Source: JANQPX01 sp965204405 (GTDB lineage: Bacteria > Pseudomonadota > Alphaproteobacteria > Geminicoccales > Geminicoccaceae). Taken from it: DNA of 64,000 nucleotides. Below, one piece after another: positions 16,724 to 25,611 of this stretch. The DNA is taken from positions 1,364,001 to 1,428,000 of the forward strand of contig CBDBEN010000005.1 in the NCBI GenBank assembly GCA_965204405.1. The letters run 5' to 3'. How positions within the stretch are numbered: position 1 is the first letter of the stretch; each line of letters begins with the position of its first letter. Under the pieces are notes generated by a model, which was not told the DNA's origin, did no database searches, and saw only the letters and a list, made by a program, of their open reading frames with translations. Position numbers and translations under genes: made by a program.

Positions 16724-18118
16724 CTACTCGACATTCACCAGGAGCTGACTTGCCGCGATCTGCCTCTTGGTCGCCGAGGCCTCGATCATCCGAAGTCGCT
16801 TTTTCAGCTTGTCTAGATAAACGCTTGCCTCTTCCTTGTCGATCTTCCCCGAGGGAAATAGCGGCTGTTCCGAGACAAAGGCGACAATCATGGCAAGGCC
16901 CGAGGGCCCTGGTATCGAAAGGTCGGTTTCCAGAAGATGATGGATTGCATCCGCTGGCCACAATTTGTCGGCGGACACGACGTGATTGATCGTTCCGCCC
17001 CGGCCGGCATAGATGACATGCAGATATCCGGGGAAGCTTGGCAGATCGACATCGAGGGTCAAATTGCTGCCGATAATTTGCGGCGCGAAATTTTCTGCCG
17101 TGTTGATCATCAAACCGAAAGGCTTTTCGATATTCGCTTTTCGATAAGGAACGGTGAGCTTGGCAATCTCACAATAATACCACTCCACACCCCGGCAATC
17201 CAATGTCTCAAGGAGCGTATCGGTCGTCTCCTCCACGATCGAGCCGTCACCGCCGGCATCGGTTCCGGCTCCGGCTTGCGCAGCGTCGTGGGACAGTGCT
17301 GCATTTTCCTGGCGAGCGGCTTCTCTGATCCGAGGTCCGGCATCAGAATCATTGTCATTGGGCATCGCAGCCCGATCGGAACCGATCCGAGCCTGGGAGA
17401 ACTGTTCCGGCAAAAATTCGTCGGCGATGATATCCTGGTCAGAGAGGTCGACCCGCAATTCGGCTCGCGTGATTTCACTCGTACCCGATATGTTGGGCAA
17501 GTGCTGCAAGATCGAGACATCCAAGAAGCCGTTGGGCTGGCAGGTCGTTCCCTTTTTGAAGGCCTTGCGCTCGCCGGCGCTGAAGCGCACGGTCTCCTCA
17601 TGGCTCTCCACATAGGTTCCAAGAGATTCCTGAATTTCGACGGCCTTGGTAACGGTGTAGGTGGTGTCCGTGCTGATTACGGTGCCGCGAGGCTGTGCTT
17701 CAAGCCGGATGATGATCCTGCTTTCAAGGTCGAGCGCGCGATTGAGGATAACGGGCCGAGCGTCCAGCATCGAACTCAAGCGGACATTTTCCGCCGCGCC
17801 GGCGACCTGCGCAAGTACCCCGTTTTCACGGGTGACGATCGAGCCGCAGTCCAGATAAGGCTCGGGATCACCGAAATATCGGGCGATGATCAGATGTTTT
17901 CCGATATCCGCATGGTCAAGTTCGAAGGCTGATCGCTGCAGAACGGTCATGAGATTGTTCCAGACCTGAACTGGACGGTCTCGAACCATGGTGCGCTTTG
18001 GCTGTGCCGGCAGGCTGGTCGGCGGGACATAGCCGATCATGTCGTGAGGATTCGACGGCGAGCTGCAACTGGCGAAGATTAGTGTCGCCAAGGTGGCCCA
18101 AGATCTGCCGCGGCGCAT
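16724..18118 (-). CDS. Large predicted lipoprotein, DUF4384-like C-terminal region
   Basis: A 464-residue protein with a lipoprotein signal (RRGRSWATLATLIFASCSS, lipobox FASC). The middle has a long acidic, low-complexity linker (about residues 245-300). The C-terminal part, with FPGYLHVIYAGRGGTINHVVS and a following NLTLDVDLP region, resembles DUF4384-type domains that often accompany kinases, caspases or secretion-related proteins; this match is by pattern only. The start at 18118 follows GGAGAG. It leads the operon with the histidine phosphatase and the glycerol-1-phosphate dehydrogenase. Confidence 0.65.
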   Translation of the reverse strand: MRRGRSWATLATLIFASCSSPSNPHDMIGYVPPTSLPAQPKRTMVRDRPVQVWNNLMTVLQRSAFELDHADIGKHLIIARYFGDPEPYLDCGSIVTRENGVLAQVAGAAENVRLSSMLDARPVILNRALDLESRIIIRLEAQPRGTVISTDTTYTVTKAVEIQESLGTYVESHEETVRFSAGERKAFKKGTTCQPNGFLDVSILQHLPNISGTSEITRAELRVDLSDQDIIADEFLPEQFSQARIGSDRAAMPNDNDSDAGPRIREAARQENAALSHDAAQAGAGTDAGGDGSIVEETTDTLLETLDCRGVEWYYCEIAKLTVPYRKANIEKPFGLMINTAENFAPQIIGSNLTLDVDLPSFPGYLHVIYAGRGGTINHVVSADKLWPADAIHHLLETDLSIPGPSGLAMIVAFVSEQPLFPSGKIDKEEASVYLDKLKKRLRMIEASATKRQIAASQLLVNVE

Positions 18119-18235
18119 CAACTCTCCACTATTGGCGCGACCACATCGGATGAGTCGCCTTGTGGGGAGCGCAACATGTTGATTCGCGGTTCAAACAGGA
18201 ACCTCCTCATGAATCGCAATGATGTGATCATACCA

Positions 18236-19645
18236 CTAGAAGGCAGGCGGGGCGATGCCGATGGCTTTCAAATTGGACGTGATCTGATTCTTCAGCCGCT
18301 CGAGACCTAGCTCATCCCTGGCTTCAGCACGCGCAACGAGGACGGCTTGGGTGTTCGAGGCGCGGAGCAGCCACCAGCCGTCATTCGTCGAGACACGCAC
18401 GCCATCGATCCCATTCACATCGGCACCTTCCGCTTCGAGCCTGGCTTTGACTTGCTGCACGGCTTGAAATTTTTGCTCGTCAGGGCAATCGAAGCGCAAT
18501 TCGGGCGTGTTGACCATGGGCACCATTTGGTCCTGCCAACCGGCGAGGTCTCGGTCGCCTTGGGTCAGGATCGAGAGCAAGCGGATGGCGACATAAAGCG
18601 CATCATCATGTCCGTAAAATCCGTCGGCATAGAAAATATGCCCAGACATCTCGCCGGCCAGCGGGGAGCCTTTCTCGGTCATCACCGTTTTGATGAGCGA
18701 GTGGCCGGTTTTATACATGATGGGCTCGCCGCCAAGCCGCTGGATTTCGTCGAAGAGTGCTTGGCTCGCCTTGACATCGGCAATGATCGGACTGCCGGGA
18801 AGGCGCTCCAGGACTTCGCTGATCAGCACTTGCAAGAGCTGATCGCCGAACAAGATCCGTCCTTGTCCATCGACGACACCGATACGGTCGCCGTCGCCGT
18901 CAAAAGCGATGCCGAGCTCCGCTCCTTTCGATTGCACGGCGGCGATCAGGTCTTCCAGGTTTTCCGGAACCGTGGGGTCGGGATGGTGATTGGGGAAATG
19001 GCCATCAATGTCGGCATAAAGAAGATGATGCTCGCCTGGCAGGCGATCCGTCAGCGCCTTTAGCGCTTCGCCGCTTGCACCATTGCCCGCATCCCAAACA
19101 ACCTTAAGCTCTCTGCCTTGTTTGTAATCAGTTAGGAGCCGATCGATATAGGCCTGAAAGACCGGCTGATCGATGAGCCGTCCATTGCCCTGATGATAAG
19201 CGCCTTCAGCGGCAATCCGACCCAGTTCCTGGATACGTTCGCCAAAGAAGGACTTCTTGCCGATCATCATCTTGAAGCCGTTGTGATCGGGAGGGTTGTG
19301 TGATCCCGTAACTTGGATCCCACCATCGGCGTTGAGATGGTGAACGGCAAAATACAGCATCGGGGTTGGCCCGAGGCCAATCCAATGAACGTCCGCACCA
19401 CCGGCGCAAAGCCCCCTTGCCAGCGCCTTGGCAAGGTCCGGAGAGCTGAGCCTTCCGTCAAATCCGAGACAGACGCTCTTTCCTCCCTTGGCTGCCAGAA
19501 TGGTCGCGTAAGCTCGACCAAGGGCTTCCGCATCGGCCGTTGACAAGGTTTCCCCGAGAATCCCCCGGATATCATATTCGCGCAGAATGGTCGGGTGAAA
19601 CCGGTGACCGATCGATACCTCCTCGCCGGTAGACGTCGCTGTCAT
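18236..19645 (-). CDS. Phosphomannomutase/phosphoglucomutase
   Basis: A 469-residue alpha-D-phosphohexomutase. The four family sites are visible: YDIRGILGE at the N-terminus, the phosphoserine loop VTGSHNPPDHNGFK, the metal loop FDGDGDRIGVVD, and the sugar/phosphate-binding EMSGHIFYADGFYGHDDA, with VRVSTNDGWWLLRASNTQ at the C-terminus. It interconverts hexose 1- and 6-phosphates for sugar-nucleotide synthesis. Its ATG overlaps the ugd stop (ATGA), so it is the third gene of a galU-ugd-pgm operon supplying UDP-glucuronate or related precursors for surface polysaccharide. Confidence 0.93.
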   Translation of the reverse strand: MTATSTGEEVSIGHRFHPTILREYDIRGILGETLSTADAEALGRAYATILAAKGGKSVCLGFDGRLSSPDLAKALARGLCAGGADVHWIGLGPTPMLYFAVHHLNADGGIQVTGSHNPPDHNGFKMMIGKKSFFGERIQELGRIAAEGAYHQGNGRLIDQPVFQAYIDRLLTDYKQGRELKVVWDAGNGASGEALKALTDRLPGEHHLLYADIDGHFPNHHPDPTVPENLEDLIAAVQSKGAELGIAFDGDGDRIGVVDGQGRILFGDQLLQVLISEVLERLPGSPIIADVKASQALFDEIQRLGGEPIMYKTGHSLIKTVMTEKGSPLAGEMSGHIFYADGFYGHDDALYVAIRLLSILTQGDRDLAGWQDQMVPMVNTPELRFDCPDEQKFQAVQQVKARLEAEGADVNGIDGVRVSTNDGWWLLRASNTQAVLVARAEARDELGLERLKNQITSNLKAIGIAPPAF

Positions 19646-20985
19646 GCGGCCTGTTCCTTGCCGATGACCGTTCCGTCGATCTCTTCCCGGCCAATGCTGA
19701 TATAGCGGAAACCGTTCTCCGCCATATCCTTGGTGTCATAGACATTCCTGAGATCGATCACCAAAGGCTGGCGCAGCAATGACTTGGCCCGCTCGAGATC
19801 GATGCCTCGGAACACATTCCACTCCGTCAGCACCACCATGGCATCGGCCCCTTCGATGGCCTCGTAGGTGTCGTTGCACCAGACAACGCCCGGAAGATCA
19901 GGCTTTGCCATTTCCATGCCTTCAGGATCGTAGATCTTGACGGTTGCCCCTTCGGCCTGAAGAGCGGGGACGATGACCAATGCCGGGCTATCTCTGACGT
20001 CATCAGTGTTGGGTTTGAACGCGACGCCGAGAATGCCGATGGTCTGCCCGCGAACCGTCCCGCCGCATGCCTGGGTGATCTTGCGGACCATGTTGCGCTT
20101 TCGACCGTCATTGACCGACACCACGCTTTCCACGATTCGCATCGGTACGTTGGCTTCTTCGGCAATCCTTAGAAGAGCGGCTGTGTCTTTAGGAAAACAG
20201 GAGCCGCCATAGCCCGGTCCCGGGTGCAGGAATTTCGGCCCGATCCTGCCGTCGAGGCCGAGACCGCGTGCAACCGTCTGCACGTCGGCGCCCACCTTCT
20301 CGCAAAGATCCGCCATTTCGTTGATGAAGGTGATCTTGGTCGCAAGAAAGCTGTTGGTGGCATATTTGATCAGCTCTGCGGTTTCTATCTCCGTGATCAG
20401 AATGGGCGTCTTCAGAAGGTTCAGCGGCCGATACACCTTCTCCATCACCTGCCGTGCATGATCCGTTTCCACGCCGACCACGACGCGGTCCGGCCGCATG
20501 AAGTCTTCGATAGCCGAACCTTCGCGCAGGAATTCGGGATTGGAGGCGACATGGATCTTGAGATCCGGACGAGCTTGCGCAAACAGCTTCTTCAGCTTGG
20601 CACCGGTCCCAACGGGAACAGTGGACTTGGTGACCACCACCGTTTCCTTAGTCAGTCCTTTGGCAATTTCTTCGGCTGCAGCGAACAGGAATGTCAGATC
20701 GGCGTGACCATCGCCTCGTCTCGAAGGTGTGCCGACGGCGATGAACACCGCATCGACATCCTGAACGGCGCTGGCAAGGTCGGTGGTGAAGGTAAGGCGA
20801 TTTGCTTCGACATTCCGGGTGACCAGATCGTCCAATCCGGGCTCGTAGATCGGAATCTTACCGTTCCAAAGGCCTTCGATCTTGGTTTGGTCCCGATCAA
20901 CCGCGACAACGTCGATCCCGAACTCCGCAAAGCAAGCTGCCGAAACCAGGCCAACATAACCGGTTCCGATCATCGCAATACCCAT
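19642..20985 (-). CDS. ugd: UDP-glucose 6-dehydrogenase
   Basis: A 447-residue enzyme that oxidises UDP-glucose twice to UDP-glucuronate with NAD+. The Rossmann motif is at the N-terminus (IGTGYVGLVSAACFAEFG), the catalytic Cys is in GPGYGGSCFPKDT, and the family block GVAFKPNTDDVRDSPA follows in the C-terminal domain. It lies 56 bases after galU and overlaps the phosphohexomutase by four bases. The full operon is typical for exopolysaccharide or lipid-sugar precursor supply. Confidence 0.96.
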   Translation of the reverse strand: MGIAMIGTGYVGLVSAACFAEFGIDVVAVDRDQTKIEGLWNGKIPIYEPGLDDLVTRNVEANRLTFTTDLASAVQDVDAVFIAVGTPSRRGDGHADLTFLFAAAEEIAKGLTKETVVVTKSTVPVGTGAKLKKLFAQARPDLKIHVASNPEFLREGSAIEDFMRPDRVVVGVETDHARQVMEKVYRPLNLLKTPILITEIETAELIKYATNSFLATKITFINEMADLCEKVGADVQTVARGLGLDGRIGPKFLHPGPGYGGSCFPKDTAALLRIAEEANVPMRIVESVVSVNDGRKRNMVRKITQACGGTVRGQTIGILGVAFKPNTDDVRDSPALVIVPALQAEGATVKIYDPEGMEMAKPDLPGVVWCNDTYEAIEGADAMVVLTEWNVFRGIDLERAKSLLRQPLVIDLRNVYDTKDMAENGFRYISIGREEIDGTVIGKEQAA

Positions 20986-21041
20986 GATATATCTTCCCTA
21001 TTCAGTCAGTGTCTGAAGAAGCTGGACTTAAGAGTTTGTAT

Positions 21042-21903
21042 CTAAGTATATTTTCCCAGGATCGATGTCATGCCCGGCCGTAAGCCGGGTCTGGCCATGG
21101 CATTGGCGACGATCGCCTCCAGATAGCCTAGCCTGGAGCCGCAATCAAAGCGCTGACCTTGGTAGCGGAGGCCATGAAACGGCGATCCGCCAAGCATTTT
21201 CGCCATGGCATCCGTAAGCTGGATCTCGCCGCCCGCACCGGTTTCCTGTTTGGACAGATGGCTGAAGACTTCTGGCAGAAGGATATACCGGCCGATCAGC
21301 GCAAGGCGTGACGGCGCGTCGGCGGGCGCCGGTTTTTCAACCATGCCCTTTGCTTCGACGATTCGGCCATCATCCTGGCCGGTTTCAAGAACGCCGTACC
21401 GATCTCGTGTGATCACTCGGCACTTCCATCACCGACACCACATTCCCTTTCGTCTCGCGATGAAGATCCGCCATTTCCTTCAGACAGGGCGGGTCGTTCT
21501 GGAGAAGCTCGTCAACCAGGAGGACGGCAAAGGGCTCGTCGCCTACGAGGTCGCGGGCGCACCAAACGGCGTGGCCTAGACCAAGCGGCTTTTGCTGCCG
21601 AGTATAACTGAGCTCTCCCGGTTTCGGCAGCCAGCTTGTCACAGCGTCCAATTCAGCGTTCTTGCCCTTGATTTCAAGCGTATCGTCGAGCTCGTAGCTG
21701 TGATCGAAATGATCTTCGATCGACGACTTTCCACGCCCCGTCACGAAAATGAAATGCTCGACGCCGGCTGCTCGAGCTTCCTCAAGGGCATACTGGATAA
21801 TTGGTTTGTCGACGACAGGCAGCATTTCCTTGGGAATGGCTTTGGTGGCAGGCAACATTCTCGTGCCGAGGCCAGCCACGGGAAAAACGGCTTTCCGAAT
21901 CAC
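21042..21903 (-). pseudogene. galU: UTP-glucose-1-phosphate uridylyltransferase GalU, interrupted by a frameshift
   Basis: Two frames together make a normal-length GalU. The first (GTG at 21903, preceded by AGGGGA) carries GLGTRMLPATKAIPKEMLPV, the sugar-nucleotide-binding LGHAVWCARDLVGDEPFAV and the DELL region, and ends out of frame as VPSDHTRSVRRS. The second carries RYGVLETG, VEKPAPADAPSRLALIGRYIL and GGEIQLTDA and runs to 21042. The shift is a single extra base near 21400-21413. No other damage is visible and the operon is otherwise intact, so either this is a recent mutation or a sequencing error. If real, the strain would need another GalU. Confidence 0.85.
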
Positions 21904-22232
21904 GAAGGCATCCCCTAATTGATTTTGGGCAACTTTCTAAACATGCACGGCATTCACTTTTCACTTTCTACGTTTTTTGGCCAGATCCGTCCCGATGCAA
22001 ACTATCGGACGAAGTGACGCAGATCGACGTCTCATACAGCCTTCAAGGTTAATTTTTCAATAACCATCGATGAAAAGGCGAGCCGCATTTGAAATGACTC
22101 AAACATGAGCCTGTCCCATTGAGAGGAAAAGTAGGCCTAGCAACCTCTCCAGGGCATCGCTCTGTCCGATGCCGATTTCATCGCGACGGGATACGCACTA
22201 GACTGTAAGTCCGCCACGCAGGGGAGAGTGAG
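21904..22232. other. Divergent promoter region between galU and the transglutaminase gene
   Basis: About 330 bases, AT-richer than the flanking genes near 22020-22080. It must hold the promoters of the leftward sugar-nucleotide operon and the rightward transglutaminase operon. I see no gene and no convincing operator. Confidence 0.4.
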
Positions 22233-25200
22233 TTGGGTATTCACGCGGCGCTTTTTCATGAGACCGCCTACCGTTATGACCGGCTTGTGTCCATGGGGCC
22301 GCAGATTATACGGCTGCGTCCTGCACCTCATGCCCGGACCGGCATTTTAAGCTACAGTCTGAAGGTTTCGCCGGATCCTCACTTTTTGAACTGGCAGCAG
22401 GATCCGCACGGCAATTATCTGGCGCGCGTGGTGTTCCCGGAGGACGTCGAAGAGTTCCGCGTCGAAGTCGATCTCGTCGCCGACATGGCGGTGCAAAACC
22501 CGTTCGATTTTTTTCTGGAGCCTGACGCCGAGACGTTTCCCTTCGCTTATGACGAGCATCTTCGCAAGGATCTCGAATCGTATCTCAAGCCGCTTCCGGC
22601 CGGAGAGCGTCTCAAGGCCTGGCTGGACGCAACGCCTCGGGACGAGCAGCGGACCATCGATTTTCTAGTCGGGCTGAATGCCCGGCTGGAGCAGGACATC
22701 AACTATCTGATCCGCATGGAGCCGGGCGTGCAGACCCCGGAGGAGACACTTACGCTTGCCAAGGGCTCTTGCCGGGACAGCGGCTGGCTCCTGGTGCAGA
22801 TCCTTCGCCATTTCGGTTTGGCCGCACGCTTCGTCTCCGGCTATCTGATCCAGCTCGCCGCGGATGTGAAATCGCTGGATGGCCCCTCCGGACCGGAGGC
22901 GGACTTTACCGATCTGCACGCCTGGGCGGAGGTCTATCTGCCCGGTGCCGGCTGGGTCGGCCTGGACCCCACCTCCGGCCTTTTTGCCGACGAGGGCCAC
23001 ATCCCGCTGGCCGCCACGCCCGAGCCGCGCAGTGCCGCCCCCATCACCGGCCTGGTCGGACCGTCCGAAGTCGACTTCGACGTCAAGATGACCATCCAGC
23101 GTGTTCTGGAAACGCCCAGGGTCACCAAGCCCTATAGCGAGGAGCAGTGGGCCGCCATCGAAGCCTTCGGCGATGTGGTGGATCAGGAACTTGCAGAGCA
23201 CGATGTGCGCCTCACCATGGGCGGTGAGCCGACCTTCGTCTCGATCGATCATCCCGACGGTGATGAATGGAACACCGCGGCGGTAGGCCCTACCAAACGC
23301 GCCCTCGCCGAGGACTCTGATCCGCCGCCTGAAGGATCGCTTCGCGCCAGGCGGGTTCCTCCATTACGGCCAGGGCAAATGGTACCCGGGCGAGCAGCTG
23401 CCGCGCTGGACCTTCGCGCTCTATTGGCGCCGGGACGGGCAGCCGGTCTGGCGAAGCCCGTATCTGATCGCGACGGAGACCGAGGATGCCGGGCCGACCA
23501 TCGAGGCCGCCGAGCAGCTTGGCCGGGCGGTGGCGACCAAGCTCGGGGTCGACCCGGAAGCTGCGCTGCCCGCCTTCGAGGATCCCTGGCATTTCATCCA
23601 GCGGGAGCAGCGGCTTCCGGAAAATCTCGATCCGTTCGATTCGAAGCTTGACGATCCGATGGAGCGGGCGAGGCTGGCCCGCGTCTTCGAACACGGTCTC
23701 GGCAAGGCGACCGGCTATGTGCTGCCGGTGCAGCGCTGGCAATCGAAAGCGGGCAGGGGCTGGATCAGCCGGCCCTGGACCACGCGCTCCGGCCGCCTCC
23801 TGCTGACGCCCGGCGATTCGCCGGTCGGCCTGCGCCTGCCGCTGGACAGCCTGCCATACATCGAGCCCAGTGATTATCCCTACATCATCCCGACCGATCC
23901 CTTTGAAGAGCGCACCGATCTCCCGGATCCAGTAAAGCTTCGTCAGCGCTTCAGGCGGGTCGATGCATCAGCTCAGGCCCCCAGGCAGGCTTTGACAGCC
24001 CAGAGCCTCGGCGACGGTTCGAAGACCAGCAAGGGCATCGTGCGCACGGCGCTGGTGATCGAACCGAGAGGCCAGCATCTTTGCGTCTTCATGCCGCCGA
24101 CCGAGACGCTCGAAGACTATCTGGAACTGCTGGCCGCAGTCGAGGACAGTGCCGAGAATCTCGATCTGAAGCTCCATATCGAAGGCTATGCGCCGCCGGA
24201 CGATCCGCGCTTCAACGTCATCAAGGTCGGCCCGGATCCGGGCGTGATCGAGGTCAACATTCAGCCGGCCCATAGCTGGCGGGAGATGATCGAGATCACC
24301 GAGGGTGTCTACGAGGACGCCCGCCAGTCACGGCTCGGCACGGAAAAATTCATGGTGGACGGCCGTCATACCGGTACCGGCGGCGGCAATCATGTGGTCG
24401 TCGGCGGTGCGTCCGCGGCCGACAGCCCGTTTTTGAGACGGCCCGACCTATTGAAAAGCCTGATCCTCTACTGGCAGCGTCACCCGGCACTCTCCTACAT
24501 GTTCTCGGGTCTGTTCATCGGCCCTACCAGCCAGGCCCCGAGAGTAGACGAAGCCCGCCATGACACTCTCCACGAGCTCGAACTGGCCTTCTCTCAGATC
24601 CCAAGTCCAGGGAGTGGCCCCTCTCCACAAGGGAGTACCGACTCGGTACCCCCTTGGCTGGTGGATCGGATCCTGCGGCATCTGATGGTGGATGTGACCG
24701 GCAATACCCACCGTGCGGAGATCTGCATCGACAAGCTTTACTCGCCGGATGGGCCGACCGGGCGGCTGGGGCTGGTGGAGTTTCGGGCGTTCGAAATGCC
24801 GCCCCATGCACGCATGAGTCTCGCCCAGCAGCTCCTGCTGCGCGCACTGATCGCCCGCTTCTGGAAGCAGCCTTACGAGGGCGGGTTCGTCCGCTTCGGA
24901 ACGGCGCTGCATGACCGCTTCATGCTGCCCCATTTTGTCCGGCAGGACCTGGACGATGTGATCGCCGACATGAACGAGGCAGGCTATCCGCTTGATCCTT
25001 CATGGTTTGCAGCCCATTTCGAGTTTCGCTTCCCGGCTTGCGGCAAGACCGGCTATCAGGGGATCGAGCTTGAGCTTCGCCAGGCGCTGGAGCCCTGGCA
25101 TGTGCTGGGCGAGGAAGGGGCGGTCGGCGGCACGGCGCGTTATGTCGACAGCTCGCTGGAGCGGGTTCAGGTGAGGGTGAACGGTCTGACCGACGGACGC

Positions 25201-25611
25201 TATGTCGTCGCCTGCAACGGCAGGCAGGTGCCTTTGCATCCGACCGGCCGCAACGGTGAATATGTCGCCGGCGTGCGCTATCGTGCCTGGCAGCCGCCCG
25301 CCTGCCTGCATCCCACGATCGGCGTCGATGCGCCGCTTGTGTTCGATCTGTTCGACCGCTGGAACGGCAGGGCGGTCGCCGGCTGCACCTATCACGTCGC
25401 CCATCCGGGCGGGCTTAGCCATGAGACCTTTCCGGTCAATGCCTATGAGGCGGAGAGCCGCCGTCTCGCGCGCTTTTTCACCATCGGCCACACGGCAGGG
25501 CGCTACCCCGAGCCCGATCATCGCGCCCATGACGAATTTCCTTTGACCTTGGATCTAAGATGGGGCTCAGATTGCCGCGCAAGAGGCAACAGCGATGGAC
25601 TGCCTAAGTGA
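22233..25611 (+). pseudogene. Transglutaminase-like / DUF2126 protein, interrupted by a frameshift
   Basis: Two frames make one protein of about 1,120 residues, the usual size of this family. The first frame (TTG at 22233 after GGGGAG) has a transglutaminase N-terminal beta domain (residues 1-85) and the transglutaminase core with Cys in AKGSCRDSGWLLVQILRHFG and His/Asp in TDLHAWAEVYLPGAGWVGLD. After PTKRALAED one extra T at 23316 shifts the frame; the continuing sequence (IRRLKDRFAPGGFLHYGQGK) is the start of DUF2126 and runs to 25611. DUF2126 is amidoligase/glutamine-synthetase-like and includes VDGRHTGTGGGNHVVVGG. The stop overlaps the GTG of the next gene. The lone shift could be a sequencing error. 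Confidence 0.85.
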
